Below, one piece after another: positions 1-8,878 of a DNA stretch of 55,916 nt. Source of the DNA: Gemmatimonadaceae bacterium (GTDB taxonomy: Bacteria > Gemmatimonadota > Gemmatimonadetes > Gemmatimonadales > Gemmatimonadaceae); contig JAUQWM010000047.1 in NCBI GenBank assembly GCA_030835125.1, forward strand, positions 1-55,916. The letters run 5' to 3'. The position numbers were made by a program, and so were the translations under genes. The first letter of the stretch is position 1. The number at the start of each line of letters is the position of its first letter. The notes beneath the pieces were generated by a model. That model made no database searches, was not told the origin of the DNA, and was given only the letters and a program-made list of their open reading frames with translations.

Positions 1-2
1 AG

Positions 3-641
3 CCCGGGTCCCTCATCGACATCTCTGTCGCGGTCACGCCCGGCACGCCGGCCTGGCCCGGCGACACGCCGTTCTCCTGCCGCTGGGCGTGGGAGATCGC
101 GCGCGGGGACAGCGTCAACGTCAGCGCGACCGGCGGCAGCCCCCACGTGGGGACGCATGCCGATGCGCCGATCCACGTCGACAACGCGTGGCCGGGCATC
201 GAGTCCCTCCCGCTCGAGCTGTTCTCCGGCGAGGCGACGGTGGTCGACGTCGCCGGAGCGGCCGGCGCGCTGTCGGTCGAATCGTTAGGCCTGCCCCCGG
301 GCGGCCCGGCCGGGGGGCGGCTGCTGCTGCGCACCGACTGCTCGATCGCCGGGGGCACGTTCCCGGCGGCGTGGCCCTGGATCGACGAGGCCGTGGTGGC
401 ATCACTCGTGGCGTCCGGCCTGCGCCTCCTCGGCGTCGATGCCCCGTCGGTCGACGCCCGTGACAGCAGGGAGCTCGGCGTGCACCGGGCGCTGTTCGGG
501 CGCGGCGCCGCCATCCTGGAGAACCTCGACCTTCGCGCCGTCGCCCCCGGCGACTACCACCTGTCGGCGTGGCCCGTGAAGTACGAGGGGCTGGACGCGG
601 CGCCGGTGCGCGCGGTGCTGCAGAGGCTCGACCGCCGGTGA
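3..641 (+). CDS. kynB: Kynurenine formamidase/cyclase family hydrolase (5' end outside window)
   Basis: The reading frame is open from base 3, so the true start lies before the window; about 212 codons are visible, close to the usual length of about 210 for the family. The N-terminal part reads LIDISVAVTPGTPAWPGDTP, typical of KynB-like cyclases, followed by the metal-binding motif HVGTHADAPIH near base 140-180. Known members hydrolyse N-formylkynurenine in tryptophan degradation and act in the cytosol. The gene ends in a GTGA overlap with the next gene, an ABC ATPase, so the two are probably co-transcribed. No other kynurenine-pathway gene is visible, so a related cyclase with another substrate is possible. 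Confidence 0.8.
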   Translation, partial: PGSLIDISVAVTPGTPAWPGDTPFSCRWAWEIARGDSVNVSATGGSPHVGTHADAPIHVDNAWPGIESLPLELFSGEATVVDVAGAAGALSVESLGLPPGGPAGGRLLLRTDCSIAGGTFPAAWPWIDEAVVASLVASGLRLLGVDAPSVDARDSRELGVHRALFGRGAAILENLDLRAVAPGDYHLSAWPVKYEGLDAAPVRAVLQRLDRR

Positions 642-1573
642 CCACGCCGGCCATCCACGCCGACGGCCTGGTGCGCGACTTCGGGCCGATCCGCGCGCTC
701 GATCACCTCTCGTTCGAGGTGCCGGCCGGCATCGTGTTCGGCTTCCTCGGGCCGAACGGTGCCGGCAAGACCACCGCCATCCGCACCTTCCTCGGACTCG
801 TCGACCCCACGGCGGGCTCGGCACGCGTGCTGGGCTACGACACGCGTCGCGAGGGCGACCGGATCCGCGAGCGTGCCGGGGCGCTCCTCGAGCATCACGG
901 ACTCTACGAGCGCCTGACCGCCGAGCAGAACCTCGACTTCGCGGGTCGGATCTGGCGGATGTCGCCTGGCGACCGGCGCGCGCGAACACGTGAACTCCTG
1001 GAGCAGTTCGGGCTGTATGCGCGCCGCCGCGAGGCGGCCGGCAAGTGGAGCCGGGGCATGAAGCAGAAGCTCGCCGTCGCCCGGGCCGTCTTCCATCGGC
1101 CACCGCTCGTCTTCCTCGACGAACCCACCGCCGGCCTTGACCCCGTCGCCAGCGCGGCGCTGCGGGACGATCTCGCCGCGCTGGCGTCCGGCCAGGGCGT
1201 GACGGTCTTCCTCACCACGCACAACCTCGTCGAGGCCGAGCGGCTGTGCGACCTGGTGGGCGTGATCCGGAACGGGAAACTGGCCGCGCTCGGGCCACCG
1301 TCGACGCTGCGGCCACGCGAGACTTCCACGGTCAGGGTGAGCGGGACCGGGCTCGACGCATCCGTCGCCGCGGACGTCAGCGCGCTGCCCGGCGTGCTGG
1401 GCGCGGCGATCGAGGGCGGCGAACTCGTGGTCCACCTGCGTGAGGGGGAGCGCGCCTCGGCCTTGGTGTCGCTGCTCGTCGCGCGGGACGTCGGCATCGA
1501 CGAAGTCCGCCGCGACCGGCAATCCCTCGAGGAGACGTTCCTCGAGCTGGTGCACGAGGACGGCGATCGATGA
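638..1573 (+). CDS. ABC transporter ATP-binding protein
   Basis: I choose the GTG at 638, which overlaps the upstream TGA as GTGA; an ATG at 569 is in frame but would run 70 bases into kynB. The protein of about 311 residues has Walker A GPNGAGKT, a signature region WSRGMKQKLAVARA, Walker B LVFLDEPTAGLDP and the H-loop TTH. The long C-terminal extension after the nucleotide-binding domain is typical of CcmA/NatA-type drug or lipid exporters. It overlaps the following permease by ATGA, so the two form an exporter pair. The substrate cannot be read from sequence. Confidence 0.92.
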   Translation: MTTPAIHADGLVRDFGPIRALDHLSFEVPAGIVFGFLGPNGAGKTTAIRTFLGLVDPTAGSARVLGYDTRREGDRIRERAGALLEHHGLYERLTAEQNLDFAGRIWRMSPGDRRARTRELLEQFGLYARRREAAGKWSRGMKQKLAVARAVFHRPPLVFLDEPTAGLDPVASAALRDDLAALASGQGVTVFLTTHNLVEAERLCDLVGVIRNGKLAALGPPSTLRPRETSTVRVSGTGLDASVAADVSALPGVLGAAIEGGELVVHLREGERASALVSLLVARDVGIDEVRRDRQSLEETFLELVHEDGDR

Positions 1574-2307
1574 TCGGCGACATCCTCACCGTCGCCTGGA
1601 AGGAGTGGCTCGAGTTCCGCGACCAGCTGCTGCGGTTGCGGCGTGGCGGCCTCTCGGCGCTGGTCGTGCTCGTCATGCTGGGCATCTTCACGCCGATCCA
1701 GATGGGGCCGCTCTGGCTGACGTCGCCGCTGATGCTCGGCTACTGGCCCCTGCTCTCGTCAGGCATGGTGTCGACGCTCATCGCCGACGCCTTCGCGGGC
1801 GAGCGTGAGCGCCACACCCTGGAGACGCTGCTGGCCAGCCGGCTGTCGGATCGCGCGATCCTCCTCGGCAAGCTGGTGGCCGCGATGCTCTACGGGCTGG
1901 TGTTCACGCTGGCCAATGTCGTCGTGGGGGTGGTCACGCTCACCATTGTCCACTGGGGCGAAGGGCTCCAGGCGCCGGCGCCATCGCACGTGCTGTACCT
2001 GTTCAGCCTCGTCACGCTGGCCTGCTCGACGCTGGCCGGGATCGGGGTCTTCATCTCGCTGAAGGCATCGACCGTCCGGCAGGCGCAGCAGACACTCGGC
2101 ATCATCATGATGGTCCTGTTCATCGGCCCGGTGCTGTTCATCCAGCTGCTTGACGGAGATGCCCGGGTCTCGCTCGCCGCCCGCCTGACGACGATGGGCA
2201 CGGGCCGCATCGTCGCCTGGGCCTGTGCCACACTGGCCCTGCTGTCTGCCATTTTGATCGCGATGGGCATGGCCCGCTTCAGGCGCGGGAAGCTGTCGCT
2301 GGACTAA
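1570..2307 (+). CDS. ABC-2 type transporter permease
   Basis: The 245-residue integral membrane protein has about six hydrophobic segments and starts in an ATGA overlap with the ATPase gene. The segment GERERHTLETLLASRLSDR after the second membrane span matches the conserved cytoplasmic motif of ABC-2/NatB permeases (ERE..TLE.LL..P.S). It is presumably the membrane half of the exporter encoded with the upstream ATPase. The stop codon is followed at once by a heptad repeat hairpin. Confidence 0.88.
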   Translation: MIGDILTVAWKEWLEFRDQLLRLRRGGLSALVVLVMLGIFTPIQMGPLWLTSPLMLGYWPLLSSGMVSTLIADAFAGERERHTLETLLASRLSDRAILLGKLVAAMLYGLVFTLANVVVGVVTLTIVHWGEGLQAPAPSHVLYLFSLVTLACSTLAGIGVFISLKASTVRQAQQTLGIIMMVLFIGPVLFIQLLDGDARVSLAARLTTMGTGRIVAWACATLALLSAILIAMGMARFRRGKLSLD

Positions 2308-2311
2308 AAGA

Positions 2312-2415
<104 letters not shown>

Positions 2416-2421
2416 CCCCCC

Positions 2422-3585
2422 ATGCCCGAGCCGATCTATCTCGACCACAGCGCGACGACGCCGGTGCGGCCGGAGGTCCTGGGGGCCATGCTTCCGTTCT
2501 TCGGGCCCCGCTTCGGCAACCCGTCGAGCACGCATCGGTGGGGCCGGGAGGCCCGCGTCGCCCTCGACGAGGCGCGGGAGCGGCTGGCCCGGGCGCTGGG
2601 CGCGACGGCCGACGAGGTCTGCTTCACGTCCGGCGGGACCGAGGCCGACAACCTTGCCGTCCTGGGCGCCTGGCGCGCCCTCCGCGACGGCAGGCCGGCG
2701 GTGGTCAGCACACCCATCGAGCACAAGGCGGTCCTGGCGGCGGTCGAGCGCGTCGAGGCGGAGGGGGGCATTGCCCGCCTGGTGGACGTGGACGCGCAGG
2801 CGCGGGTCGACCCGGCGGCGTTCGCGGCCGCCCTCGGCGACGATAGCGCCCTGGGCAGCGTGATGTGGGTCAACAACGAAGTCGGCGTGATCCAGGACAT
2901 CGCGGCGCTGGGCGCGGCCGCCCGCGAGCATGGCGCGCTGTTCCACACCGACGGGGTGCAGGCGTTAGGCAAGGTTGCCATCGACGTGCGCGCGCTGCCG
3001 GTCGACTACCTGTCGGTGTCCGGCCACAAGGTCGGGGCGCCCAAGGGCATCGGCGCACTGTTCATCCGCCGGGGCGCGCCCATCATGCCGTTGATGCACG
3101 GCGGGTCGCAGGACCGCGGCCGCCGGCCCGGCACGGAGAACGTCGCCATGGCGGTCGGGTTCGCGCGCGCTGTGGAGCTCGCGGTCGCGGAGCGCGAGGC
3201 CGAGTGCGCGCGCCTCGAGGCGCTGCGCGACCACCTGGAGCAGGCCCTGCTGGCCCGGATCCCCGATGCCGTCGTCCATGGGCGGGGGGCGCCGCGCGCG
3301 GCGCACGTGCTCAACATCTCCGTCCCCGGCACCGATAGCGAGTCCATGCTCATGGCGCTCGACCTCCAGGGCGTGGCCTGCTCGGCCGGCTCGGCCTGCC
3401 AGAGCGGGAGCATCGACCCGTCGCACGTCCTGTCGGCGATGCGCGTTCCCCATGAACTGGCGGTCGCCTCCATTCGCATGAGCCTCGGCGCGATGAGCAC
3501 CGAGGCGCACGTGGCGCGCGTCGCCGAGCTGTTCCCCGCGCTCATTGCCAAGGCGCGCCGCCTGTCGGGCCTCTCCACGCGCTGA
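2422..3585 (+). CDS. Cysteine desulfurase (IscS/NifS family)
   Basis: This PLP enzyme removes sulfur from cysteine and passes it as a persulfide to Fe-S or tRNA thiolation pathways. The 387-residue protein begins EPIYLDHSATTPVRPEV, has the PLP-lysine segment SGHKVGAPKG and the active cysteine in CSAGSACQSG. I take the ATG at 2422, because an earlier ATG at 2338 would translate the repeat array. There is no Shine-Dalgarno sequence; instead TATTTT lies six bases before the ATG, a spacing seen in leaderless genes. mnmA follows after eight bases, which points to sulfur supply for tRNA 2-thiouridine. Confidence 0.93.
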   Translation: MPEPIYLDHSATTPVRPEVLGAMLPFFGPRFGNPSSTHRWGREARVALDEARERLARALGATADEVCFTSGGTEADNLAVLGAWRALRDGRPAVVSTPIEHKAVLAAVERVEAEGGIARLVDVDAQARVDPAAFAAALGDDSALGSVMWVNNEVGVIQDIAALGAAAREHGALFHTDGVQALGKVAIDVRALPVDYLSVSGHKVGAPKGIGALFIRRGAPIMPLMHGGSQDRGRRPGTENVAMAVGFARAVELAVAEREAECARLEALRDHLEQALLARIPDAVVHGRGAPRAAHVLNISVPGTDSESMLMALDLQGVACSAGSACQSGSIDPSHVLSAMRVPHELAVASIRMSLGAMSTEAHVARVAELFPALIAKARRLSGLSTR

Positions 3586-3593
3586 GCCGGGCC

Positions 3594-4691
3594 ATGGCGC
3601 GCGTCCTGGTGGCCATGTCGGGCGGGGTCGATTCCTCCGTCGCCGCGGCGCTCCTCGTCGAGCAGGGCTACGACGTGGTCGGCGCGACGATGAAGCTCAC
3701 CTGCCACGGCGACGAGCTGCCCGACCGCCCCTGCTGCAGCCTGGACTCGGTGAACGATGCCCGGCGCGTCTGCGACCAGCTCGGCGTGCCGCATTACGTG
3801 CTGAACCTCGAGCAGTCCTTTGGCCGGGACGTGGTCGACGACTTCGTGCGGGAGTACGCCCGCGGACGGACGCCCATACCCTGCGTGCGGTGCAACACGT
3901 TCACGAAGTTCCGTGACCTGGTCGCCCGGGCCGACGCCATCGACGCGCCGCTCGTCGCCACGGGGCACTACGCGCGGGTGATCGACGGCCGCCTCCATCG
4001 CGGCGCGGACGCGAAGAAGGACCAGTCGTACTTCCTGTGGGGGCTGCGCCGCGCAGTGCTCGACCGGCTGCTGCTCCCGGTGGGCGGCCTGTCGAAGCCG
4101 GAGACCCGCCAGCGCGCCGAGTCGTTAGGCATCGGGCTCGTGGCCGGGAAGGCGGAGAGCCAGGACATCTGCTTCGTGCCGGACGGCGACCACGTGCGGG
4201 TCGTGGCGGCCCGGCTCGCCCCCGGCGACCCCGCCCTGCAGCCGGGCCCCCTCCTGCTCTCCAGCGGGCGCCAGGTGGGCAGCCACGAGGGATTCGCCCG
4301 GTATACCGTTGGACAGCGGCGCGGACTGCCCGGGGGGTTCCCGGAGCCGATGTTCGTGGTGGACATCGACCCGGCAACCCGGGCGATCGTGATCGGACCG
4401 CGGCACGAACTGATGGGACGGCTGATCGTCGCCGGTGAGGCCAACTGGCTTGCCGACCTCCCCACTCCCGGGACGCGGGTGCTGGCCCAGATCCGCCACC
4501 GGGGGGAGGCGACGCCTGCGACGGTCATCGAGGTCGATGGTGACCGGATCGAGCTGGCGTTCGCGGAACCCGCGAGCGCGATCACGCCGGGCCAGTCGGT
4601 CGTGCTTTACGACGGCGACCAGGTCCTTGGCGGTGGCGTGATCGACCGGGTACCGGCCAGTCGCCGGGCCCTTCCCGTCGCGGCGGCCTGA
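3594..4691 (+). CDS. mnmA: tRNA-specific 2-thiouridylase
   Basis: The 365-residue enzyme thiolates U34 of tRNA Lys, Glu and Gln using persulfide sulfur. It has the PP-loop AMSGGVDSS at residues 7-15, the first catalytic cysteine in PCVRCNTFTKF and the second in CFVPDG, and the C-terminal beta-barrel region. It follows the cysteine desulfurase by eight bases, so donor and user of the sulfur are probably co-expressed. A CGTTAGGC motif lies in the gene at 4123. Confidence 0.95.
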   Translation: MARVLVAMSGGVDSSVAAALLVEQGYDVVGATMKLTCHGDELPDRPCCSLDSVNDARRVCDQLGVPHYVLNLEQSFGRDVVDDFVREYARGRTPIPCVRCNTFTKFRDLVARADAIDAPLVATGHYARVIDGRLHRGADAKKDQSYFLWGLRRAVLDRLLLPVGGLSKPETRQRAESLGIGLVAGKAESQDICFVPDGDHVRVVAARLAPGDPALQPGPLLLSSGRQVGSHEGFARYTVGQRRGLPGGFPEPMFVVDIDPATRAIVIGPRHELMGRLIVAGEANWLADLPTPGTRVLAQIRHRGEATPATVIEVDGDRIELAFAEPASAITPGQSVVLYDGDQVLGGGVIDRVPASRRALPVAAA

Positions 4692-4875
4692 CGGCTCCGT
4701 CTGCAATCCGACCGCTAGTTGGAGGGTCGGTGTCCTCGGGTCCTGGTTCGAGTGTGGCACCGTTACGCAACGTGTCGATCTCGTCCCGCCTTGGCGCGCT
4801 CGAGTGTGGCGTTGATGCATCACGACCACATCAGCGAAATGCCCTCATTGAGGTCCAGAAGTCACCCGACGACGG

Positions 4876-4908
4876 CACGTAAACTGGTCCCATAGCTGTG
4901 TTTACGTG
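4876..4908. promoter_or_regulatory. 9-bp inverted repeat upstream of PEP-CTERM gene
   Basis: CACGTAAAC (4876-4884) and GTTTACGTG (4900-4908) form a perfect inverted repeat with a 15-base spacer, in a locally A/T-richer part of the 335-base gap between mnmA and the PEP-CTERM gene. It could be a regulator site; there is no T-run for a terminator. An 11-base direct repeat TCGAGTGTGGC also occurs in this gap at 4748 and 4800. I see no gene in the gap. Confidence 0.55.
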
Positions 4909-4977
4909 TATGCTGTCGGGGCCGGAATGGAGACCCTGGCAGGCGATACTGTTTGGCCCGGACCCTGCTTCTAGGGC

Positions 4978-5010
4978 GGGTGGCCAGAAGCACCTATCGA
5001 CTGGCCACCC
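4978..5010 (+). promoter_or_regulatory. 10-bp inverted repeat in the leader of the PEP-CTERM gene
   Basis: GGGTGGCCAG (4978-4987) and CTGGCCACCC (5001-5010) form a perfect stem with a 13-base loop. It ends seven bases before the ribosome-binding GGAG (5017-5020) of the PEP-CTERM gene. In the mRNA it would be a stable 5'-UTR hairpin affecting stability or translation. Confidence 0.55.
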
Positions 5011-5026
5011 CGAACTGGAGTGACTC

Positions 5027-5647
5027 ATGAAGCTGTTCAAACTGATCGCCGGAACCGCCGCGGTCCTGGCCCTCGCCACCCCCGCACAGGCGCAGCAGCC
5101 GGTCACGATGAACTTCGATGACCTGGGCCGGTGCACGGGAACGGCGATGACCTCGTACGGTGGCTGGCTCGCCCTGGCCTCGGGCATTACCTGCCAGACG
5201 GGCGCCTACAGCGTGATCAGCGCCCAGTCGACCGACAACTACCTGCGGTCGTCCGGCAACATGGACTGGTTGTTCCTGAACGGCCCTGTCGTGTTCAACG
5301 GCCTCTACGCCTCCGGGTACGGCTCGTACTACATGGACCTGATGAGCGGCGGGAACGTCGTGTACACGCGCAGCTTCTACGCCATGGGTTCGAACGTCTT
5401 CGTCGGCCCGACGACCTTCGGTGGACAGGTCGACCGCGTACGGATCCGGCTCCACCAGGGATATGGCGTTCTGGGTGTGGACGACATCAGCTTCACGGCG
5501 CAGCAGAGTGCCCTCCCGACGAACCCGGTCGACGAGCTGGTCAACCAGCCGAACGCCACGCCGGAACCGGCCACGATGCTGCTGGTGGCCAGCGGTCTCG
5601 GTGGGGTCGGCGCGCTGGCCCGCCGTCGCAAGGCCGCGAAGAAGTAG
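5027..5647 (+). CDS. PEP-CTERM sorting domain-containing exported protein
   Basis: The 206-residue protein has a Sec signal peptide (MKLFKLIAGTAAVLALA..AQA). At the C-terminus is a complete PEP-CTERM tripartite signal: TPEPATMLLVASG, a hydrophobic helix, then RRRKAAKK. Family knowledge says such proteins are processed by an EpsH/XrtA-type exosortase and sent to the surface or matrix; no exosortase gene is in this window. The middle is rich in Gly, Ser and Tyr and reads like a beta-sandwich, with NFDDLG near the start and GVDDISFT near the end, but I cannot assign a function. GGAG precedes the ATG by six bases. A strong terminator follows. Confidence 0.9.
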   Translation: MKLFKLIAGTAAVLALATPAQAQQPVTMNFDDLGRCTGTAMTSYGGWLALASGITCQTGAYSVISAQSTDNYLRSSGNMDWLFLNGPVVFNGLYASGYGSYYMDLMSGGNVVYTRSFYAMGSNVFVGPTTFGGQVDRVRIRLHQGYGVLGVDDISFTAQQSALPTNPVDELVNQPNATPEPATMLLVASGLGGVGALARRRKAAKK

Positions 5648-5670
5648 GTCGCACGCTCCTCGGGGGGACC

Positions 5671-5703
5671 ACAAAGCGCGAGCCACCACGGCTCGCGCTT
5701 TGT
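5671..5703. terminator. Bidirectional terminator between PEP-CTERM gene and dnaJ
   Basis: ACAAAGCGCGAGCC (5671-5684) pairs perfectly with GGCTCGCGCTTTGT (5690-5703) around a 5-base loop. A-rich and T-rich ends on the two arms suit termination in both directions between these convergent genes. Confidence 0.85.
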
Positions 5704-5716
5704 CGTTCCACCAGGG

Positions 5717-6856
5717 TCAGAACTTCAGGTCCGCGGCGGAGGCGAACTCCCGCATCAGGCGTTCCTGTTCCTCGGTGAGCTTCTCCGGCGCGACGATCGT
5801 GACCTCCACGATCAGGTCCCCGCGCCGTTCGTCGCGGGCGATGCCTTGGCCCCGGATGCGGAATCGCTTCCCGGCCGAGGTGCCGGGCGGGATGCGGATC
5901 GTGACGCGCTTCTCGTCGAGCGTGGCGACGCGCACCTTGGAACCGAGGGTGGCCTGGACGATGTTGAGCGGCAGGGACGCGATGAGGTCCAGTCCGTCGC
6001 GCTTGTAGAACCGGTCCGGCTGCACCTGGAAGGTGATCAGCAGGTCGCCCGGCGCGCCGCCCGAGGCACCGCGGCCCCCCTGCCCTTTCAGCCGGATCTT
6101 CGCGCCGGAATCCACACCGGCCGGGACCTGCACCATGAGCTTGCGACGCGCGCGGACGTCGCCGGACCCATTGCACGTGGGGCAGCGCTCGCTGGGCACC
6201 TGCCCGCGCCCCATGCACATGGGGCACGGACGGTTCACGGCGAAGCCGCCCTGGCCGAACGAGATCACCCCGCGACCGGCGCACTCGGGGCAGACCTTGA
6301 CCGTCGCCCCGGGGGCGGCGCCGTTGCCGTGGCAGGTACCGCACTCCTCGGTGACCTCGAGGTCCACGGGGATCCGGCCGCCTAACGCCGCCACCCGGAA
6401 CGGCACCTCGAGCGTGGTCTCGACCGTCTGGCCCTGTTCCTCACGCGACTTGCCGCGCTGGCCGCCGAACATGGAGCTGAACAGGTCGCCCAGGCCGCCG
6501 AGGCCGCCGATGTCGAAGTCCTGAAAGCGGAACGCGCCGGGATCGGTGCCCGGGCGCGCGCCGCCGGCGCCAGGCCCCGGCGCGGGACCGCGGCGCGCAC
6601 CGGCGCCCGGGCCTCCCCCGCCGAACCCGAGGCCGCCCAGCCGTCGCATGTCGTCGTATTGCTTCCGCTTCTCCGCGTCGCCGACGACCTGGTAGGCCTC
6701 GGAGATTTCCTTGAAGCGATCGGTGGCCTTGGGGTCGTTCTGGTTCGCGTCCGGATGGTACCGCTTGGCCAGACGGCGGTACGCCTTCTTGATCTCGTCC
6801 TGGGTCGCGGACGACGCGACGCCGAGGACGGCGTAGTAATCCCGGGTCTGTGCCAT
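5717..6856 (-). CDS. dnaJ: Chaperone DnaJ
   Basis: This Hsp70 co-chaperone of 379 residues has an N-terminal J domain with HPD in KRYHPDAN, a long Gly/Ala/Pro-rich linker (about residues 75-125), and four zinc-finger repeats: [32 protein letters not shown]. The substrate-binding C-terminal domain follows. It lies 14 bases downstream of grpE, so the two are co-transcribed as a stress pair; dnaK is not in the window. I found no CIRCE element upstream. Confidence 0.97.
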   Translation of the reverse strand: MAQTRDYYAVLGVASSATQDEIKKAYRRLAKRYHPDANQNDPKATDRFKEISEAYQVVGDAEKRKQYDDMRRLGGLGFGGGGPGAGARRGPAPGPGAGGARPGTDPGAFRFQDFDIGGLGGLGDLFSSMFGGQRGKSREEQGQTVETTLEVPFRVAALGGRIPVDLEVTEECGTCHGNGAAPGATVKVCPECAGRGVISFGQGGFAVNRPCPMCMGRGQVPSERCPTCNGSGDVRARRKLMVQVPAGVDSGAKIRLKGQGGRGASGGAPGDLLITFQVQPDRFYKRDGLDLIASLPLNIVQATLGSKVRVATLDEKRVTIRIPPGTSAGKRFRIRGQGIARDERRGDLIVEVTIVAPEKLTEEQERLMREFASAADLKF

Positions 6857-6870
6857 CGCCTAACGAATGG

Positions 6871-7467
6871 TCAGCCGAGCCACTGCTTGACGACCACCCG
6901 CGCGGGCCGCAGGAGCTGGCCGCGGAAGACGAACCCGGGCTGGTACACGCGCGCCACCAGGTGGTCCTCGGCCTCCGTCCCCGCCGGCTCCGTCGCCACC
7001 GCCTCGTGGAACGCCGGGTCGAACGGGTGGCCGGACGGATCCACGATCTCGAGGCCGTGTCCCGACAGGGACTTGATCATCTTCTTTTCCACCATCCCGA
7101 CGCCCTGCACGACGGTGGCGCTGTCCACCGTCGCCGGGTCCAGATCCGCAAACCGCATGATGTCATCAAGGGCCTCGAGGAGCCCGAGCACCAGGTCCGC
7201 CTGGGCTCGACTGCCGGCCTCCTGCCGCTCGCGCGCCGTCCGCTTGCGGAAGTTGTCGAACTCCGCCGCGAGGCGCAGGTGCTTGTCGCGCTCCGTCGCG
7301 AGCGCGCGCTCCAGCCGCTCGTCGCCCACCGGGGCACCGGTGACCGCACCCGCGTCCGCGGCACCTTCCGCCCCGCCGCCTTCCTCACCCGCGCCTGGGT
7401 ACGGCGCCGCGGTTCCGCCTGAATCAACCGTTTCGTCGTCTCGCATCGATGTGCTTCGCCTGTCCAT
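6871..7467 (-). CDS. grpE: Nucleotide exchange factor GrpE
   Basis: The 198-residue protein has an acidic, low-complexity N-terminus, a coiled-coil helix (about residues 50-100) and the C-terminal beta domain carrying GLEIVDPSGHPFDPAFHEA, which matches the GrpE signature. It releases ADP from DnaK. dnaJ follows after 14 bases. An alternative ATG at 7446 would remove seven residues. Two tandem copies of the 7-mer CTGTACG (7476-7489) lie just before the start. Confidence 0.95.
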   Translation of the reverse strand: MDRRSTSMRDDETVDSGGTAAPYPGAGEEGGGAEGAADAGAVTGAPVGDERLERALATERDKHLRLAAEFDNFRKRTARERQEAGSRAQADLVLGLLEALDDIMRFADLDPATVDSATVVQGVGMVEKKMIKSLSGHGLEIVDPSGHPFDPAFHEAVATEPAGTEAEDHLVARVYQPGFVFRGQLLRPARVVVKQWLG

Positions 7468-7581
7468 GGGACTGACTGTACGCTGTACGGGGAGCGCCGG
7501 TGCCAGCGAATCCGGACCGTGCAGTCCACCGGGAATGAAATGTCGGCTCTCGCACGGGTGAGCCGCAACGCGCCAGCGGGA

Positions 7582-8838
7582 TCAGTCGATCTCCAGCAGG
7601 GCGCGGCGAAGCATGTTCAGCGCCGCCTGGGTCGCCCGGAAACGGATCTCGGCGCGATCGCCGATGAAGCGCCCGCCATGAACCACCACCTCGCCCTCGA
7701 CGTCCACGGCGATCCAGACCAGCCCTACGGGTTTCTCCGGCGTGCCGCCGCCCGGGCCGGCGATCCCGGTGATCCCGACGCCGATGTCCGCCTGGAGTGC
7801 CGCGCGGGCCCCGGCCGCCATGGCCCGGGCCACCTCCTCACTGACCGCGCCTTGGTGCGCCAGCAGCCCGGGGTCGACGCCCAGGTGCTCCACCTTGACC
7901 GTGTTGTCGTAGGCGATGATACCGCCCCGGAAGATGTCGCTTGCTCCGCTCACGGACGTGATCCGGGACGCCAGCATGCCGCCCGTGCAACTTTCCCCGA
8001 CGGCAAGGCGCCTGGACGTCTCGCGACAGGCGTGAACCACGACCTCCGCCAGGTCGGTCGGGCCGTCGGCGTACCAGTGCCTTCCCAGCCGCGAGCGCAG
8101 GGCATCGGCCGCGGTGGCCAGCACCTGGTCGGCGTCACCGGGCCGGGCATCACGCACCGTGAGGCGGAGGTCCACGCCTTCCTGCCCGGGCAGGTATGCG
8201 AGCGTGACCGATGCGAACCCCTCGGCGTACTCGCCGAGCAGGTCCGGGAGTGACGATTCGGCGATTCCCGTCGTGCGCAGCGTGACCGAGCGGATAACCC
8301 GCCGGTCGTCCTCGGTGCGAGCGCGCAGGCGGGGCAGCAATTCGTCGTGCATGAGGCCGCGCATCTCCCGTGGCACCCCGGGCAGCATGGCGACCCAGCG
8401 GCCGTCCTCGTCCTCGAGGAACAGGCCCGGTGCCGTACCGTGCCGGTTGTGCAGGACCACGGCGCCGTCGGGAACGAGCGCCTGGACGCGGTTCGCTTCG
8501 GGCGGCTCCCCCGGACGTCCACGATCACGCCAGATCGCGCGCAGCCCCTCCCAGATTGAGGCATCCTCCCGGAGTTCGCGCCCGAACAGCGCCGCGATGG
8601 CGGGCCGGGTGCGATCGTCCGCGGTGGGTCCCAGGCCGCCGGTCGTGATCAGCGCGCCCGTGCGATCCAGCGCCTCCCGGACCGCGGACGTGATGGCGGC
8701 GGCACCATCGCCGACCGTCGTCCGCCTGACGACGGGAATGCCGATGGCGCCCAGCTCTCGTGCCAGCCAGACGGCGTTGACGTCGATGGTCTCGCCGAGG
8801 AGCAATTCGTCGCCGATGGTGACGATCTCGACGATCAT
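7582..8838 (-). CDS. cinA: CinA family protein (nicotinamide-nucleotide amidohydrolase/COG1058)
   Basis: This two-domain protein of 418 residues has an N-terminal molybdopterin-binding-like domain (IVTIGDELLLGETIDVN, TTGGLGPTADD) and a C-terminal CinA domain with GESCTGGMLASRIT and GITGIAGPGGGTPEKPVG. The C-terminal domain deamidates NMN in pyridine-nucleotide salvage; the N-terminal domain hydrolyses ADP-ribose-like compounds in characterised members. I use the ATG at 8838, where the family normally begins; a GTG at 8847 is in frame. It is between pgsA and grpE on the same strand. Confidence 0.93.
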   Translation of the reverse strand: MIVEIVTIGDELLLGETIDVNAVWLARELGAIGIPVVRRTTVGDGAAAITSAVREALDRTGALITTGGLGPTADDRTRPAIAALFGRELREDASIWEGLRAIWRDRGRPGEPPEANRVQALVPDGAVVLHNRHGTAPGLFLEDEDGRWVAMLPGVPREMRGLMHDELLPRLRARTEDDRRVIRSVTLRTTGIAESSLPDLLGEYAEGFASVTLAYLPGQEGVDLRLTVRDARPGDADQVLATAADALRSRLGRHWYADGPTDLAEVVVHACRETSRRLAVGESCTGGMLASRITSVSGASDIFRGGIIAYDNTVKVEHLGVDPGLLAHQGAVSEEVARAMAAGARAALQADIGVGITGIAGPGGGTPEKPVGLVWIAVDVEGEVVVHGGRFIGDRAEIRFRATQAALNMLRRALLEID

Positions 8839-8878
8839 CGAGGGCACCCGGGACGCAGCGCGGCGCCCGGCACGCGCG

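Noticed and set aside
4741-4765. GGTTCGAGT resembling a tRNA T-arm
   Set aside because: The flanks do not pair into a T-stem and no anticodon or acceptor arm can be formed around it.
4937-4953. Sigma-54-like TGGCAGG...CTG upstream of the PEP-CTERM gene
   Set aside because: The -12 part does not read TTGC and the spacing between GG and GC elements is off by one base.
7468-7581. CIRCE or heat-shock operator upstream of grpE
   Set aside because: No TTAGCACTC/GAGTGCTAA inverted repeat is present; only two copies of the 7-mer CTGTACG.
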